From contig NZ_JAPJZJ010000002.1 of NCBI RefSeq assembly GCF_028858515.1, positions 310,001 through 374,000 of the forward strand: DNA of 64,000 nucleotides. The letters are read 5' to 3'. The notes under the pieces are model-generated. The model saw nothing but the letters and a program-made list of their open reading frames with translations, did not search any database and had not been told where the DNA came from. A program made the position numbers and the translations under genes. This stretch comes from Aurantiacibacter sp. D1-12 (GTDB taxonomy: Bacteria; Pseudomonadota; Alphaproteobacteria; Sphingomonadales; Sphingomonadaceae). Below, piece by piece: positions 1 through 9,122 of the stretch (positions are counted from its first letter, which is position 1; the number at the start of each line of letters is the position of its first letter).

Positions 1-715
1 CTTCTCCCGCATCCTGCACCTGCGCAAAGTCGCGTACCCGGCGCAGAAGCCTTCCGGCGACACGCGGCGTACCGCGCGAACGGCGGGCAATCTCGCGCGC
101 GCCCGCGTCCGCCATCGCGATATCGAGAAGCCGCGCGCCGCGCCGCACGACTTCGGACAGCTCGCCCTCGGTGTAAAACACCAGCCGCACAGGGATGCCG
201 AAACGATCACGAAGCGGCGTGGTGAGCAGCCCCTGCCGCGTGGTTGCGCCGACCAGAGTAAACGGTGGCAAGTCGATCCGGACAGAGCGCGCGGATGGCC
301 CCTCCCCGATGATGATATCGAGCGCACGGTCCTCCATGGCCGGATAAAGCACTTCCTCGACTACCGGATTGAGCCGATGGATCTCGTCGATGAAAAGCAC
401 ATCATGCGGCTCAAGATTGGTGAGCAACGCGGCAAGATCACCCGCTTTGGCGATGACCGGACCCGAAGTAGCGCGAAAACCCACGCCCAGCTCCTTGGCG
501 ATAATCTGCGCAAGCGTCGTCTTGCCCAGCCCGGGCGGTCCGAAGAACAGCGTATGGTCCATCGCCTCGCCGCGCTTCCTGGCGGCCTCGATAAACACCC
601 GCAGGTTATCCCGCGCAGCCTCCTGCCCGATAAACTCGGTGAGCGACTTGGGCCGCAATGCGGCGTCAGGATCATCCGGCTGGCGATCAGGGGAATGGAT
701 GGGTTGGTCAGTCAT
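1..715 (-). CDS. ruvB: Holliday junction branch migration ATPase RuvB (partial)
   Basis: The 3' end lies beyond base 1; about 238 codons are present. RuvB is the hexameric AAA+ motor that, docked on RuvA, drives branch migration of Holliday junctions in the cytoplasm. Visible signatures are Walker A GPPGLGKT (residues 59-66), Walker B FIDEIHRL (108-115), the GATTR sensor motif (156-160) and the LRDRFG arginine-finger segment (about 168-173). The ATG at 715 overlaps the stop of the upstream unknown gene (ATGA), so it is probably translationally coupled to it. ruvA lies two genes upstream on the same strand; ruvC is not in the window. Identity is secure. Confidence 0.97.
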   Translation of the reverse strand, partial: MTDQPIHSPDRQPDDPDAALRPKSLTEFIGQEAARDNLRVFIEAARKRGEAMDHTLFFGPPGLGKTTLAQIIAKELGVGFRATSGPVIAKAGDLAALLTNLEPHDVLFIDEIHRLNPVVEEVLYPAMEDRALDIIIGEGPSARSVRIDLPPFTLVGATTRQGLLTTPLRDRFGIPVRLVFYTEGELSEVVRRGARLLDIAMADAGAREIARRSRGTPRVAGRLLRRVRDFAQVQDAGE

Positions 716-1380
716 GCCGAAAGGTCGCCCCATTCGACCGCAGTATGTGCCCTCATGTATTGATCAGAATCTCGAACATCTTGATTTTCAATCATCCAGC
801 GCATGTCGGAAAGCCGTTCCTCGCGCTCTTCAGTGAGCACGCTCCATTTTTGCAGGAAAGCTTCGACTTCATCTGGTGAACTTCGATCAACCTCCCTCCA
901 CTCACTTGACGCTTCATCTCCGAGTTTGGTTGGCACCCTTCCTAAACCTAAAGCCGCATTTCCTGCATCTCTTATCGTTAGTCGCACGAAGTCCGAACGA
1001 GCTTCACTAAGGGCCACCTCATCGATGCCAATCTCAATCAGTGCGGCTTCTACTCGCTTCACACTTTGAAATATCCAATCATCACCAGAAGCGAAGCGCC
1101 CAGTATTCACACTTGCTGAATTAGCAGCCCTCGCTTGCACAACCGCCAACTGTTTCAAATTCTGCAACAGCTCCTCAGACTCCGATAGATTCCGTTCAAT
1201 TTTCGCTCGCAAAGGCCCAAAGGAGAACTCTACCAAGGATTCAAGTTTCCCTGAGATTGCCAGCAGAATGACCGCGGAAACGAACATGATCGACGCGGCT
1301 ATGTTGAACCAAGCGAGCGTTGTGACTGTGATCACAAAGATCACTCTGAATGTCCAAGTTCCAAACCGTTTCAAAGTCAT
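712..1380 (-). CDS. Unknown membrane-anchored protein inside the ruv operon
   Basis: 222 codons; I do not recognise a family. Two hydrophobic stretches near residues 11-25 and 27-43 suggest an N-terminal hairpin anchor, followed by a charged, probably helical and cytoplasmic region rich in Glu, Arg and Ser. The ATG at 1380 overlaps the stop of the DsrE-like gene by one base (TGATG); a TTG one codon earlier is less likely. Its 3' end overlaps the ruvB start. Base composition looks clearly more AT-rich than its neighbours, suggesting a recent insertion into the operon. No recombination role can be inferred beyond co-transcription. Confidence 0.75.
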   Translation of the reverse strand: MTLKRFGTWTFRVIFVITVTTLAWFNIAASIMFVSAVILLAISGKLESLVEFSFGPLRAKIERNLSESEELLQNLKQLAVVQARAANSASVNTGRFASGDDWIFQSVKRVEAALIEIGIDEVALSEARSDFVRLTIRDAGNAALGLGRVPTKLGDEASSEWREVDRSSPDEVEAFLQKWSVLTEEREERLSDMRWMIENQDVRDSDQYMRAHTAVEWGDLSA

Positions 1381-1925
1381 CAAAACGGGTTCACCGTATA
1401 GCCACGCTGTTGCAGCAAGGCATGCGCTGTCATCGCCGACAACGCCATTTCCACACCGGGGATCAGGTCTTCGCGGGTTACGCCTTGGGCGGCGGCGCTT
1501 TGGCCGCAGACGATGAAGCGGACGCCTTTGTCCAGCATCTCGCGCACCATGTCGCCGCTGGGATTGGGCCCTTCCTCACCCTCTCGCGCCATAAGTGCTT
1601 CGTCATGCAACAGATCGAGAACCGCACCGCCATGCACCACCACCGCAGTATCGATCCGCGAGCGGTCGACGCCATTGGCGGCGTGCATGTTGATGAAGCG
1701 CGCGGCGCTTTCAAACCCACGATTGCGGCGCTCGGGCGAGCGTTGCACCACATCGAAGCTGTGGCGGAACGCGGTCGGCAAGGGGAAAGTCGCAATGCCC
1801 TCCACCGGCGCATGCGGCCCGAAGTCCTCGAATACCGGGCCGGTGGCAAAGCCCTCGGGCAAGTCCTGCGCGGTGGCGGGGATGGCAAAGGCGAGAACCG
1901 CAAGTGCAATCAGGTAACGCATCAT
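1380..1925 (-). CDS. Secreted DsrE-family protein
   Basis: 181 residues beginning with a clear signal peptide (MMRYLIALAVLAFAIPATAQ), so the product is probably periplasmic. The rest resembles the DsrE/DsrF-like fold: a hydrophobic strand before VVVHGGAVLDLL and a later strand carrying the single conserved cysteine in FIVCGQSAAAQGV, followed by a C-terminal helix. DsrE relatives take part in sulfur relay or bind small ligands; the actual role here is unknown. An SD-like GGAGA precedes the ATG, with a second in-frame ATG directly after it. It lies 8 bases downstream of ruvA and is part of the ruv operon. Confidence 0.8.
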   Translation of the reverse strand: MMRYLIALAVLAFAIPATAQDLPEGFATGPVFEDFGPHAPVEGIATFPLPTAFRHSFDVVQRSPERRNRGFESAARFINMHAANGVDRSRIDTAVVVHGGAVLDLLHDEALMAREGEEGPNPSGDMVREMLDKGVRFIVCGQSAAAQGVTREDLIPGVEMALSAMTAHALLQQRGYTVNPF

Positions 1926-1933
1926 CTTGTCTC

Positions 1934-2539
1934 CTATCCTGAAGCCTTCTTGAGTGCCACGCGGATCAAGTCTCCCTCGCTGGCGCCCTCGCCAAGTTCA
2001 TCTTGTGCTCGCGCCACTGCCTGAGCCGCCACGGCAGGCTTGAAGCCGAGGTTCTGCAGTGCGCTCACGGCATCGGCGCTTGCTCCCCCGGCGGGCGAGA
2101 CCGCAGCCGCACCGCCAACGCCTCCGCCGCCCGGCAATGCCCCTGCCTTATCCTTCAGCTCGTTGACGATCCGCCCGGCCAGCTTCGGGCCGACACCGTT
2201 AGCGCGCGCCACCGTCGCTGCATGCTGCGCCGCGCAGGCATCGCGCAGTTCGCCGGTCGAGAGCGCGGAGAGGATCGCGAGTGCCACCTTGGACCCTACG
2301 CCCTGCACCTGTGTCAGCAAGCGGAACCAATCGCGCTCACTGCTTTCGGCAAAACCGAGCAAGCGCATGTCGTTCTCGCTCACCTGCAGGTCGGTGTGGA
2401 CGGTGCAGGCTTCCCCCACTTCGCCCAATGCAGCGAGCGTCTTGGTCGAGCAGTGGACGAGGTAGCCCACGCCCTGCACATCGACGATGGCCCAGTCCTC
2501 GCCGGTTTCGTCGAGCCTTCCTGAGAGCTTTGCAATCAT
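1934..2539 (-). CDS. ruvA: Holliday junction DNA-binding protein RuvA
   Basis: 201 residues, the usual RuvA length. RuvA forms tetramers that hold the four-way junction open and recruit RuvB. The order is an N-terminal OB domain (MIAKLSGRL..., residues 1-62), two helix-hairpin-helix motifs ([14 protein letters not shown] near 78-91 and [13 protein letters not shown] near 111-124), a Gly/Ala-rich flexible linker and the C-terminal three-helix domain III (about 150-201). The open frame extends far upstream, but the ATG at 2539 gives the canonical MIAKLSG start. It is the first gene of ruvA-dsrE-unknown-ruvB. Upstream lies a dispersed repeat at 2611-2659. Confidence 0.96.
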   Translation of the reverse strand: MIAKLSGRLDETGEDWAIVDVQGVGYLVHCSTKTLAALGEVGEACTVHTDLQVSENDMRLLGFAESSERDWFRLLTQVQGVGSKVALAILSALSTGELRDACAAQHAATVARANGVGPKLAGRIVNELKDKAGALPGGGGVGGAAAVSPAGGASADAVSALQNLGFKPAVAAQAVARAQDELGEGASEGDLIRVALKKASG

Positions 2540-2610
2540 GTTTTGTTCCTGCCCCACTCCAAGCTGTTGGTCCAGCCCTGCCGTGCGCTTGTCCGCGATT
2601 TGCGAGCACC

Positions 2611-2659
2611 GATTCCCAACAGGGGTGTGACAGGTGTGACAGTGTTCTGGAGAGAAAAA
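2611..2659. repeat. Dispersed intergenic repeat, copy A
   Basis: About 49 bases containing CCAAC, then GGTGTGACAGGTGTGAC, AGTGT, CTGG and a run of A. The same arrangement recurs at 58795-58842. Within it the unit GGTGTGAC is directly repeated. It sits about 72-120 bases upstream of the ruvA start, in the ruvA/aroC divergent gap, and reads in the same orientation relative to the downstream minus-strand gene as the second copy does to ftsH. Confidence 0.7.
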
Positions 2660-2812
2660 GCGGATGCGTCTGAAATCCGCAGAATTCTGCGGTTCGGCGG
2701 CGCAAAAGGGATCGTGACGGTGGCCATGCCCCATCCATGCAACACGAGCTTCGCTGTAGGAAAGTTTCGATACGCTCGACAGGGCCTCAAATGTCGTCTT
2801 AGAGAACACCCC

Positions 2813-3889
2813 ATGAGCTGGAACACATTCGGACGCGTCTTTCGCTTTACCACCTGGGGGGAAAGCCACGGGCCTGCATTGGGCGTGGTGGTGGACGGGT
2901 GCCCGCCGGGCATCGCGCTCTCCGAAGCCGACATCCAGCCCTTCCTCGATGCGCGCAAACCCGGGCAGAGCCGCTTCACCACCCAGCGGCGCGAGACGGA
3001 TGAGGTGCGCATCCTGTCAGGCGTGTTCGAAGGAAAGACCACCGGAACGCCGATCAGCCTGATGATCGAGAACACCGACCAGCGCAGCAAGGATTATTCC
3101 GAAGTCGCCAAGGCATACCGCCCCGGCCATGCGGACTACACTTACGACGCGAAATACGGTTTCCGCGACTATCGAGGAGGTGGCCGGTCGAGCGCGCGGG
3201 AAACGGCGGCGCGCGTTGCCGCAGGAGCGATTGCGCGGCTCGTCATCCCCGAGGTCACCATCACAGGCTGGACCGAAGCCGTGGGCCCGCACGCGATGGA
3301 CTACGCCAATTTCGACGCCGATCAAATCCGCGCCAACCCGTTCTTCTGCCCTGATGCCAAAGCGGCGGAGGCGTGGGAAGGCGTGATCGACGCGACGCGC
3401 AAGGCCGGCTCGTCACTCGGCGCAACCGTCGCCTGCGAGGCCAAGGGCGTTCCCGCCGGATGGGGTGCGCCGGTCTACGCCAAGCTCGACAGCGAAATCG
3501 CCGCCGCGATGATGACGATCAACGCCACCAAGGGCGTCGAAATCGGCGATGGCTTCGCCGCCGCGCGCGTTTCAGGCGAAGAGAATGCCGATGCCATGCG
3601 CCCCGGCACCGATGGCGAAGTGGCGTTTGCGGCAAACCATTCAGGCGGCACGGCGGGCGGCATCTCGACCGGCCAACCCGTCACCTGCCGCGTGGCCTTC
3701 AAGCCGACCAGCTCCATCCTGACTCCGGTTGAGACGATCACGCGTGAAGGCGAAGCGACCGAAATTCAGACCAAAGGCCGCCACGACCCATGTGTGGGCA
3801 TCCGCGGCGTGCCTGTTGTGGAAGCGATGATGGCGCTGGTGCTAGCCGACCAGAAACTGCTGCACCGTGCTCAAGTAGCGAAGCGGTAG
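2813..3889 (+). CDS. aroC: Chorismate synthase
   Basis: 358 residues, normal for the family. It converts 5-enolpyruvylshikimate-3-phosphate to chorismate, the last step of the shikimate pathway, using reduced FMN. Diagnostic motifs are GESHGPALG (16-24), [14 protein letters not shown] (near 103) and [17 protein letters not shown] (near 123), plus the C-terminal [17 protein letters not shown] block. The frame is open for 90 codons upstream through the intergenic repeat, but [10 protein letters not shown] at 2813 is the canonical start. It stands alone, divergent from the ruv operon. Confidence 0.97.
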   Translation: MSWNTFGRVFRFTTWGESHGPALGVVVDGCPPGIALSEADIQPFLDARKPGQSRFTTQRRETDEVRILSGVFEGKTTGTPISLMIENTDQRSKDYSEVAKAYRPGHADYTYDAKYGFRDYRGGGRSSARETAARVAAGAIARLVIPEVTITGWTEAVGPHAMDYANFDADQIRANPFFCPDAKAAEAWEGVIDATRKAGSSLGATVACEAKGVPAGWGAPVYAKLDSEIAAAMMTINATKGVEIGDGFAAARVSGEENADAMRPGTDGEVAFAANHSGGTAGGISTGQPVTCRVAFKPTSSILTPVETITREGEATEIQTKGRHDPCVGIRGVPVVEAMMALVLADQKLLHRAQVAKR

Positions 3890-3940
3890 CGCGACAAGAA
3901 GGCGCGCAGGTAGGCTAGCCGGTAGCGCAGAAGCGAAGCG

Positions 3941-4300
3941 TTACTCCGTTTCAGGCCGCGGTTGGCTATAGTCCACCGTGTGATCGCAGCTGCCGTCGTC
4001 TTCGCAGTCGTTGATACCGTCGCCATCGGCGTCCCACGTCGGGTGCATGCCTGCTGTCTCGCCTTCGAAATACTGGCAATAGGTCGCGCCGTATTGCGCC
4101 GGTTCCAGGCCAGCTGCCTCAGCTTCTTCGTTGCTGGCATAACGATTGCCGTTTTCGTCGCAGATATCGAGCGTTTCTTCGAGGACAACATCCTCTGTCG
4201 GCTCGACTGGTTCAACCTCCGGCGCCTCTGCCGCTTGCTCACAACCTGCCAGGGCAAGGGCAGCAACAGGCAATACAAACGCATGAAATAATTTCGTCAT
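3941..4300 (-). CDS. Small lipoprotein with an Asp-rich calcium-binding-like motif
   Basis: 119 residues. The N-terminus MTKLFHAFVLPVAALALAGC ends in a lipobox (LAGC, Cys20), so the product is a lipoprotein. After an acidic Glu/Pro/Val-rich linker it contains DADGDGINDCEDDGSCDH, which resembles the Asp/Gly loops of thrombospondin type 3 or EF-hand-like calcium motifs; the cysteine pattern may add a disulfide. No family name can be given. It lies 26 bases downstream of the TonB-like gene on the same strand, so the two may be co-transcribed. Function unknown. Confidence 0.8.
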   Translation of the reverse strand: MTKLFHAFVLPVAALALAGCEQAAEAPEVEPVEPTEDVVLEETLDICDENGNRYASNEEAEAAGLEPAQYGATYCQYFEGETAGMHPTWDADGDGINDCEDDGSCDHTVDYSQPRPETE

Positions 4301-4326
4301 TCAGTCTTCTCTCTTGAATTGGTGCC

Positions 4327-5091
4327 TCAATCAATCGCTTCGGGATAGAACAGTGCGCGCAGCCTGAAGCGGCGGTTGTAGAGGCGGTTGCCATCCTGGT
4401 CGTGCACGCGCACGAGGTAGACGTGCTGCGCCGCCAGTGCGGCCTCTCCAAAACCCTGTCCGCGCGGGCTCTCGCTCATCAGCCGGCAATCGCGCACCCG
4501 ATCATCGGGCAGAACCTCGCAGTTGAGGACTGCAAGGCCGCGTGTTCCGGTGGCGAGTGCCTGTTCGGGATAATATTCGCGAAGCCAGCTCATCCGCATT
4601 CCCGGGGCCCAGCTAACCCGCAGATTGGCTGGGGGAAGGGCCTGCTGCCCGCCTGCACCGTTGCCCCCGGGCCCTCCATTTCCGGCCCCATCTCCATCAG
4701 CGGACGATGATGCCATGCCTTCGCCAACCACGCGGGAGGGTGCCATCGGCACCAATTCGGTCGAGGCGACCTCCATATCGGTCACCACCAGGCGCATCGG
4801 CGTGACAAACACGGGTGATGCCGGCGCCGGAGGGGGCGGATCGCTCGGTTCGGCAACCCTGTCCGGAACAATGACAGCCGCCTGGGGTGGTGCGACAGTA
4901 GGCGGCGGAACTTCAACAAGTTCCAGTGGCGGATCTGTGGGCACGCGCTCATCAGATGAAACGCCAAGGCCAGCCATGATAAACAGCAGCAAGGCAGTCG
5001 CCAGAAGAAGCGCAGCGCCAAACATACGCAGATGCGGGCGCTCGTCACGAAGCACAAAGTATTGCGGATAGGTTGGATGAACCTTCGCCAT
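4327..5091 (-). CDS. TonB-family energy transducer-like protein
   Basis: 254 residues: a short cytoplasmic N-terminus, one membrane helix near residues 22-45, a long Pro/Val-rich periplasmic stretch (about 50-100), a Gly/Asn-rich linker and a C-terminal domain from about 155. That domain shows the TonB C-terminal pattern: YYPEQALATGTRGLAVLNCEV, then a DDRVRDC turn, SPRGQGFGEAAL and a closing strand. TonB proteins couple the ExbBD proton motor to outer-membrane receptors. No exbB or exbD is adjacent, so this may be an accessory or stand-alone member. The lipoprotein gene follows downstream. Confidence 0.78.
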   Translation of the reverse strand: MAKVHPTYPQYFVLRDERPHLRMFGAALLLATALLLFIMAGLGVSSDERVPTDPPLELVEVPPPTVAPPQAAVIVPDRVAEPSDPPPPAPASPVFVTPMRLVVTDMEVASTELVPMAPSRVVGEGMASSSADGDGAGNGGPGGNGAGGQQALPPANLRVSWAPGMRMSWLREYYPEQALATGTRGLAVLNCEVLPDDRVRDCRLMSESPRGQGFGEAALAAQHVYLVRVHDQDGNRLYNRRFRLRALFYPEAID

Positions 5092-5230
5092 TGCAGTGGT
5101 TTAGCAGGTTTTTCCGCCCGAGTCATATCTGCAATGGAACATGCCTAGGGCGGCATCGTTTGCAAGATAGGAGAATGCGCGCAGAAGCGGCTGGACGAGC
5201 CCAGAAAACGCCTCGTCGACAAAACACCAA

Positions 5231-5260
5231 AATCGATCATTGATTGCCAACTAATCGATT
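5231..5260. promoter_or_regulatory. Possible katG operator: AATCGAT direct repeat
   Basis: AATCGAT at 5231-5237 recurs as AATCGATT at 5253-5260, a 22-base period (two helical turns), about 82-111 bases upstream of the katG ATG. The surroundings are AT-rich compared with flanking coding DNA. Peroxide regulators of the OxyR/LysR type contact four sites at about 11-base spacing, so this is a candidate operator, but the sequence is not a textbook OxyR site. The rest of 5092-5341 holds only the katG leader, with SD GAGAGGA at about 5326. Confidence 0.35.
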
Positions 5261-5341
5261 GGACTAATTATGCGCCAAAGCCCATTCCCACCCCATCCTG
5301 CGGCCACTCGGCTGCGATTCGTTTAGAGAGGACTTCAAGTT

Positions 5342-7546
5342 ATGGACGCTAAGACTGGTTCAATTTCGGGTGGCTGCCCGTTCAGCGGCAACGGCGGCAC
5401 GCGCGATCTGCTCGGCCGCACAAACCGTGACTGGTGGCCCGATGCCCTGCAGCTCGACATTCTGACCCAGCAAGGCAAGTCGGCCGACCCGATGGATGAA
5501 GACTTCGACTATGCAGAAGCGTTCAACACCATCGACTATGCTGCGCTGAAAGCAGACCTGACCGCGCTGATGACCGACAGTCAGGACTGGTGGCCAGCGG
5601 ACTATGGCCACTACGGCCCGTTCTTCATCCGCATGGCATGGCACGCTGCAGGCACCTATCGCACCGGCGATGGACGCGGTGGTGCCTCCAGCGGTCAGCA
5701 GCGATTTGCACCGCTCAACTCCTGGCCCGATAACGGCAACCTGGACAAGGCACGTCGCCTGCTGTGGCCGATCAAGCAGAAGTACGGCAAGAACATCAGC
5801 TGGGCTGACCTGTTCATCCTGACCGGTAACGTCGCCATCGAAAGCATGGGCGGCCCGGTGTTTGGTTTTGGCGGCGGGCGTGCAGACGTCTTCGAACCGG
5901 AAACCGTGTACTGGGGCACCGAAGAACAGTGGGTCGATACCGGCGCTGAAACACGCATCATTCCTGACGAAGGCAAGGCGCTCGAAAACCCGCTCGCGGC
6001 GATCCAGATGGGTCTGATCTACGTCAATCCGGAAGGCCCGGGCGGCAATCCCGATCCGCTGCTTTCGGCACGTGACATGCGCGAAACCTTCAGCCGTATG
6101 GCGATGAATGACGAAGAAACCGTTGCTCTGACCGCCGGTGGTCATGCCTTCGGCAAGGCTCACGGTGCTGCTCCGGCAGACAGCTTTGGCGGCGCTCCGG
6201 AAGGTGAGCACCTGGCCCTGCAGGGCTTCGGCTGGCTGACCGACGAGGAAGAGATTGCCGCTGGCAATATCACGACCTCGGGCATTGAAGGTTCATGGTC
6301 GAACAACCCGACTTCGTGGAGCCACGACTATTTCCGCCTGCTATTCAAGTATGACTATGAGCTGACGGAAAGCCCCGCTGGCGCAAAGATGTGGACCCCG
6401 GTCAATCCAGAAGAAGCCGACATGGCACCTGACGCACGTGACCCGAACAAGAAGGTCCCGACCATCATGACCACCGCCGACATGGCGCTGAAAATGGATC
6501 CGGAATACCGCAAGATTTCGGAGCGCTTTCTGGAGAATCCTGAGCAGCTGGATGACGCATTCGCCCGCGCATGGTTCAAACTGTGCCACCGCGATATGGG
6601 TCCGAAGGCCTGCTACATGGGCCCGGAAGTCCCGGCAGAAGACCTGATCTGGCAGGATCCGGTGCCGGCTGGCTCGACGCCTTCCGATGCAGACGTTTCG
6701 GCGTTCAAGTCTGCCGTGCTCGATAGCGGCCTGACGGTCAGCGAGCTGGTGAAGGCAGCATGGGCTTCGGCCTCGACCTTCCGCAATTCGGACCGTCGTG
6801 GCGGCGCCAACGGTGCCCGCGTGCGCCTCGCTCCGCAGAACGGCTGGGCGGCGAACGATCCGGAAGAGCTGGGTAAGGTCCTCGCCAAACTGGACGAGCT
6901 GCGCGGTTCGCTCTCGATGGCCGATGCCATCGTGCTGGCGGGTGCGGCTGCGGTTGAAAAGGCAGCCAAGGATGGCGGCTTTGACGTGAGCGTCGATGTC
7001 ACCACCGGTCGCGGCGATGCGAGCGAAGAGCAGACCGATGCCGAAAGCTTCGAGCCGCTCGAACCGTTCGCTGACGGTTTCCGCAACTACCTGCGGACCA
7101 AGGCAAGCGTGAAGACCGAGGACATGCTGGTGGACAAGGCCCACCTGCTCGGCCTGTCCATCCCCGAGATGGCCGCACTGGTCGGCGGGATGCGTGTTCT
7201 GGGTGCCAACACCGGCAACACCAAGCACGGCGTCTTCACCGACAATGTAGGCACGCTCAGCAACGACTTCTTCGTGAACCTGCTCGGCATGGGTACGAAG
7301 TGGACAGTAGTCGACGAAAGCGGTGACGAGGAATTCGTCGGCAGCGATCGTACTTCGGGTGCCGAGAAGTATCGCGCCACACGCACCGATCTGGTGTTCG
7401 GCTCGAACTCGCAGCTGCGCGCGATCTCTGAAGTGTTTGCGGAAAACGGCGGCGAGCAGAAGTTCGTTGAAACCTTTATCCGTGCTTGGACGAAGGTCAT
7501 GGATGCAGACAGATTTGACATCGCCAACGCAAAGTATAACGGCTGA
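5342..7546 (+). CDS. katG: Catalase-peroxidase KatG
   Basis: 734 residues, full length for this bifunctional heme enzyme, which removes hydrogen peroxide by catalase and peroxidase activity. The distal triad Arg97-Trp100-His101 lies in [12 protein letters not shown]. Tyr227 ([12 protein letters not shown]) and Met253 (SRMAMND) complete the Met-Tyr-Trp adduct needed for catalase activity, and His268 in [12 protein letters not shown] is the proximal heme ligand. The C-terminal half is the usual catalytically inert duplicate domain ([12 protein letters not shown]...). An SD GAGAGGA precedes the ATG. It is monocistronic and ends at a strong terminator at 7616. No oxyR is adjacent. Confidence 0.97.
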   Translation: MDAKTGSISGGCPFSGNGGTRDLLGRTNRDWWPDALQLDILTQQGKSADPMDEDFDYAEAFNTIDYAALKADLTALMTDSQDWWPADYGHYGPFFIRMAWHAAGTYRTGDGRGGASSGQQRFAPLNSWPDNGNLDKARRLLWPIKQKYGKNISWADLFILTGNVAIESMGGPVFGFGGGRADVFEPETVYWGTEEQWVDTGAETRIIPDEGKALENPLAAIQMGLIYVNPEGPGGNPDPLLSARDMRETFSRMAMNDEETVALTAGGHAFGKAHGAAPADSFGGAPEGEHLALQGFGWLTDEEEIAAGNITTSGIEGSWSNNPTSWSHDYFRLLFKYDYELTESPAGAKMWTPVNPEEADMAPDARDPNKKVPTIMTTADMALKMDPEYRKISERFLENPEQLDDAFARAWFKLCHRDMGPKACYMGPEVPAEDLIWQDPVPAGSTPSDADVSAFKSAVLDSGLTVSELVKAAWASASTFRNSDRRGGANGARVRLAPQNGWAANDPEELGKVLAKLDELRGSLSMADAIVLAGAAAVEKAAKDGGFDVSVDVTTGRGDASEEQTDAESFEPLEPFADGFRNYLRTKASVKTEDMLVDKAHLLGLSIPEMAALVGGMRVLGANTGNTKHGVFTDNVGTLSNDFFVNLLGMGTKWTVVDESGDEEFVGSDRTSGAEKYRATRTDLVFGSNSQLRAISEVFAENGGEQKFVETFIRAWTKVMDADRFDIANAKYNG

Positions 7547-7615
7547 CGTCATCGTCAGTTAAACTGACAAAAACCCGGAGAGCTTGCCCCCCAAGTTTTC
7601 TTCGGGTCGCTGGAA

Positions 7616-7648
7616 GGCCCCCGGCAGTTCGCTGTCGGGGGCCTTTTT
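7616..7648 (+). terminator. Intrinsic terminator of katG
   Basis: Twelve-base stem GGCCCCCGGCAG (7616-7627), TTCG tetraloop, CTGTCGGGGGCC (7632-7643, one G-U pair), then TTTTT. This very stable hairpin lies 69 bases after the katG stop. Confidence 0.92.
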
Positions 7649-7676
7649 CTACCACCGCCGGGAAGTGACACCGAAA

Positions 7677-8306
7677 ATGGATCGCGAAGTTTCACCTAGC
7701 CGCAACCAACGCCTTTGCGCTGCGCTGATCGCCCTTATCGCCCTTGGCAGCATTACCTTGCAATTCACGCTCAGGACGATGGACGGCCAAGAGTGGTCGG
7801 AAGCGAGCTGGGGAATGGCGCAATACTTCACCATACTCACCAACCTGCTGGTCGGTCTTAGTTTTGCGCTAATCGCATCGGGCCGCAAGCTTGGCACTGC
7901 ATACCTGTTGGCGCTTACCTCAGCCATTCTCGGCGTTGGACTGGTCTATCACATCGCGTTGGCACACCTGAACAATCCGGTCGGCTTGGGCATCTGGGCA
8001 GATCACGGCGTACATACTGCCGCGCCGGCTCTGACAATGATATGGTTCCTTGCCTTCACCCCTGAAGATGAGCTCGATTGGCGACATGTGCCATTGGCGA
8101 TGGTATGGCCCGTAGCCTACACCGCCTATGCTTTGCCCCGCGGAATGTGGGAAGGAACCTATCCCTACTTCTTCCTCGATGCGAACGAGCTGGGCATTGT
8201 CGAGATTATCGTCAACCTGATCGGGTTGTCGCTGTTCTTCATCTCGCTGGCAGCCTTTTTGGTCTTTGCAGTGCGGCTGCGCGGCGGCCGACTGTCGCCG
8301 GGCTAA
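7677..8306 (+). CDS. Pr6Pr-family integral membrane protein
   Basis: 209 residues with about six hydrophobic segments. Family-like features are FTILTNLLVGLSFAL in the second helix region, GLVYHIAL, ADHGVHTAAPALTMIWFL and the PYFFLDANELG loop before the last two helices; these match the Pr6Pr membrane family (related to FAR-17a/AIG1-like proteins), whose function is unproven. The ATG at 7677 is chosen because the upstream frame runs through the katG terminator. Its TAA overlaps the stop of the convergent LytTR gene (8303-8306). Confidence 0.78.
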   Translation: MDREVSPSRNQRLCAALIALIALGSITLQFTLRTMDGQEWSEASWGMAQYFTILTNLLVGLSFALIASGRKLGTAYLLALTSAILGVGLVYHIALAHLNNPVGLGIWADHGVHTAAPALTMIWFLAFTPEDELDWRHVPLAMVWPVAYTAYALPRGMWEGTYPYFFLDANELGIVEIIVNLIGLSLFFISLAAFLVFAVRLRGGRLSPG

Positions 8307-9106
8307 AACCAGCCCGCATCCTTCAGCGGCGTTACGTTCGCGCGACTGACCGGCGCCTCTACACCGTTATCGAGCACAAGGCGCACATTGCGACCCTCTC
8401 GTTTTACGTCGGCCACGGCAGCGCGTGCGACCCACCAGCTGCGGTGGACCTGCTCGCCTTCCAGCCCGTCCAGTTCGGCCACCGCATCGCGCATGCGCAT
8501 CAGCACAAGCTCGCTGCCGAGCGCGGTGTGCGCGCGGACATAGTGGTCTTCCATTTCCAGCGCGATCAGCTGGGTGCCCAGTTCAGGCGGCAGGCGATCG
8601 AGGAATGGCATGGCGGAACGTTGGGGCTCCACAACAGGCGGAGTTGGTGTCGAAGTGGCCCTCGCTACGGCGGCTTCTCTTTCTGCCAAGACACGCGGGC
8701 GCTGGATTAGGGTATTCACTAGAGTGATCAAGCCACCAATCATCACGACATAGAAATAGTGCGTCATTGCGAACTCAAGACCCGGCCATTTCCAGAACTC
8801 CGGATCACGCACGAGGACAAAGACCGCCACCGACATCGGTATCGAAGATACCAGCACGCCGACAATACGCAGGGACCAGGGCGGCAATTGCAGGCTCGGC
8901 GCAAGGCGTGTCGCTAAGGTGTCTATCGGCGCATAGAGAGCATAGCCGAGCCATGCAAAGCCAAGCCATACGACAAGCCGTAGCGGCAGCGGATCATTGA
9001 AACTGCCCATCGGGCCGATCAGCGCGAGCACAACGCCAATCACAGTCATCACCCCCAGGTCGGTGAGAATTCGCGCGGCGAGCGGTTTGGGTTGGGCAGC
9101 GTCCAT
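8303..9106 (-). CDS. Membrane-anchored LytTR-domain transcription regulator
   Basis: 267 residues from the ATG at 9106. The N-terminal half has about four membrane helices; a Pro/Thr-rich linker (near 140-155) leads to a C-terminal LytTR DNA-binding domain (about 165-263). Typical LytTR features are IALEMEDHYVRAHTALGSELVLMRMRDAV, the HRSWWVARAAV segment and a final VSRANVTPL strand. Such regulators respond to membrane signals and bind direct repeats. The divergent neighbour at 9265 is a DUF2306-like membrane protein, a likely partner or target. The 158-base gap holds an inverted repeat (9123-9220). Confidence 0.85.
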   Translation of the reverse strand: MDAAQPKPLAARILTDLGVMTVIGVVLALIGPMGSFNDPLPLRLVVWLGFAWLGYALYAPIDTLATRLAPSLQLPPWSLRIVGVLVSSIPMSVAVFVLVRDPEFWKWPGLEFAMTHYFYVVMIGGLITLVNTLIQRPRVLAEREAAVARATSTPTPPVVEPQRSAMPFLDRLPPELGTQLIALEMEDHYVRAHTALGSELVLMRMRDAVAELDGLEGEQVHRSWWVARAAVADVKREGRNVRLVLDNGVEAPVSRANVTPLKDAGWF

Positions 9107-9122
9107 CACACATGAAACTAAC

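Noticed and set aside
2543-2812. 90-codon N-terminal extension of aroC
   Set aside because: It translates the intergenic repeat and the ruvA leader; chorismate synthase begins at [10 protein letters not shown].
6341-7552. 403-codon minus-strand open frame opposite katG
   Set aside because: Antisense to the conserved KatG C-terminal domain; no SD and no recognisable motif.
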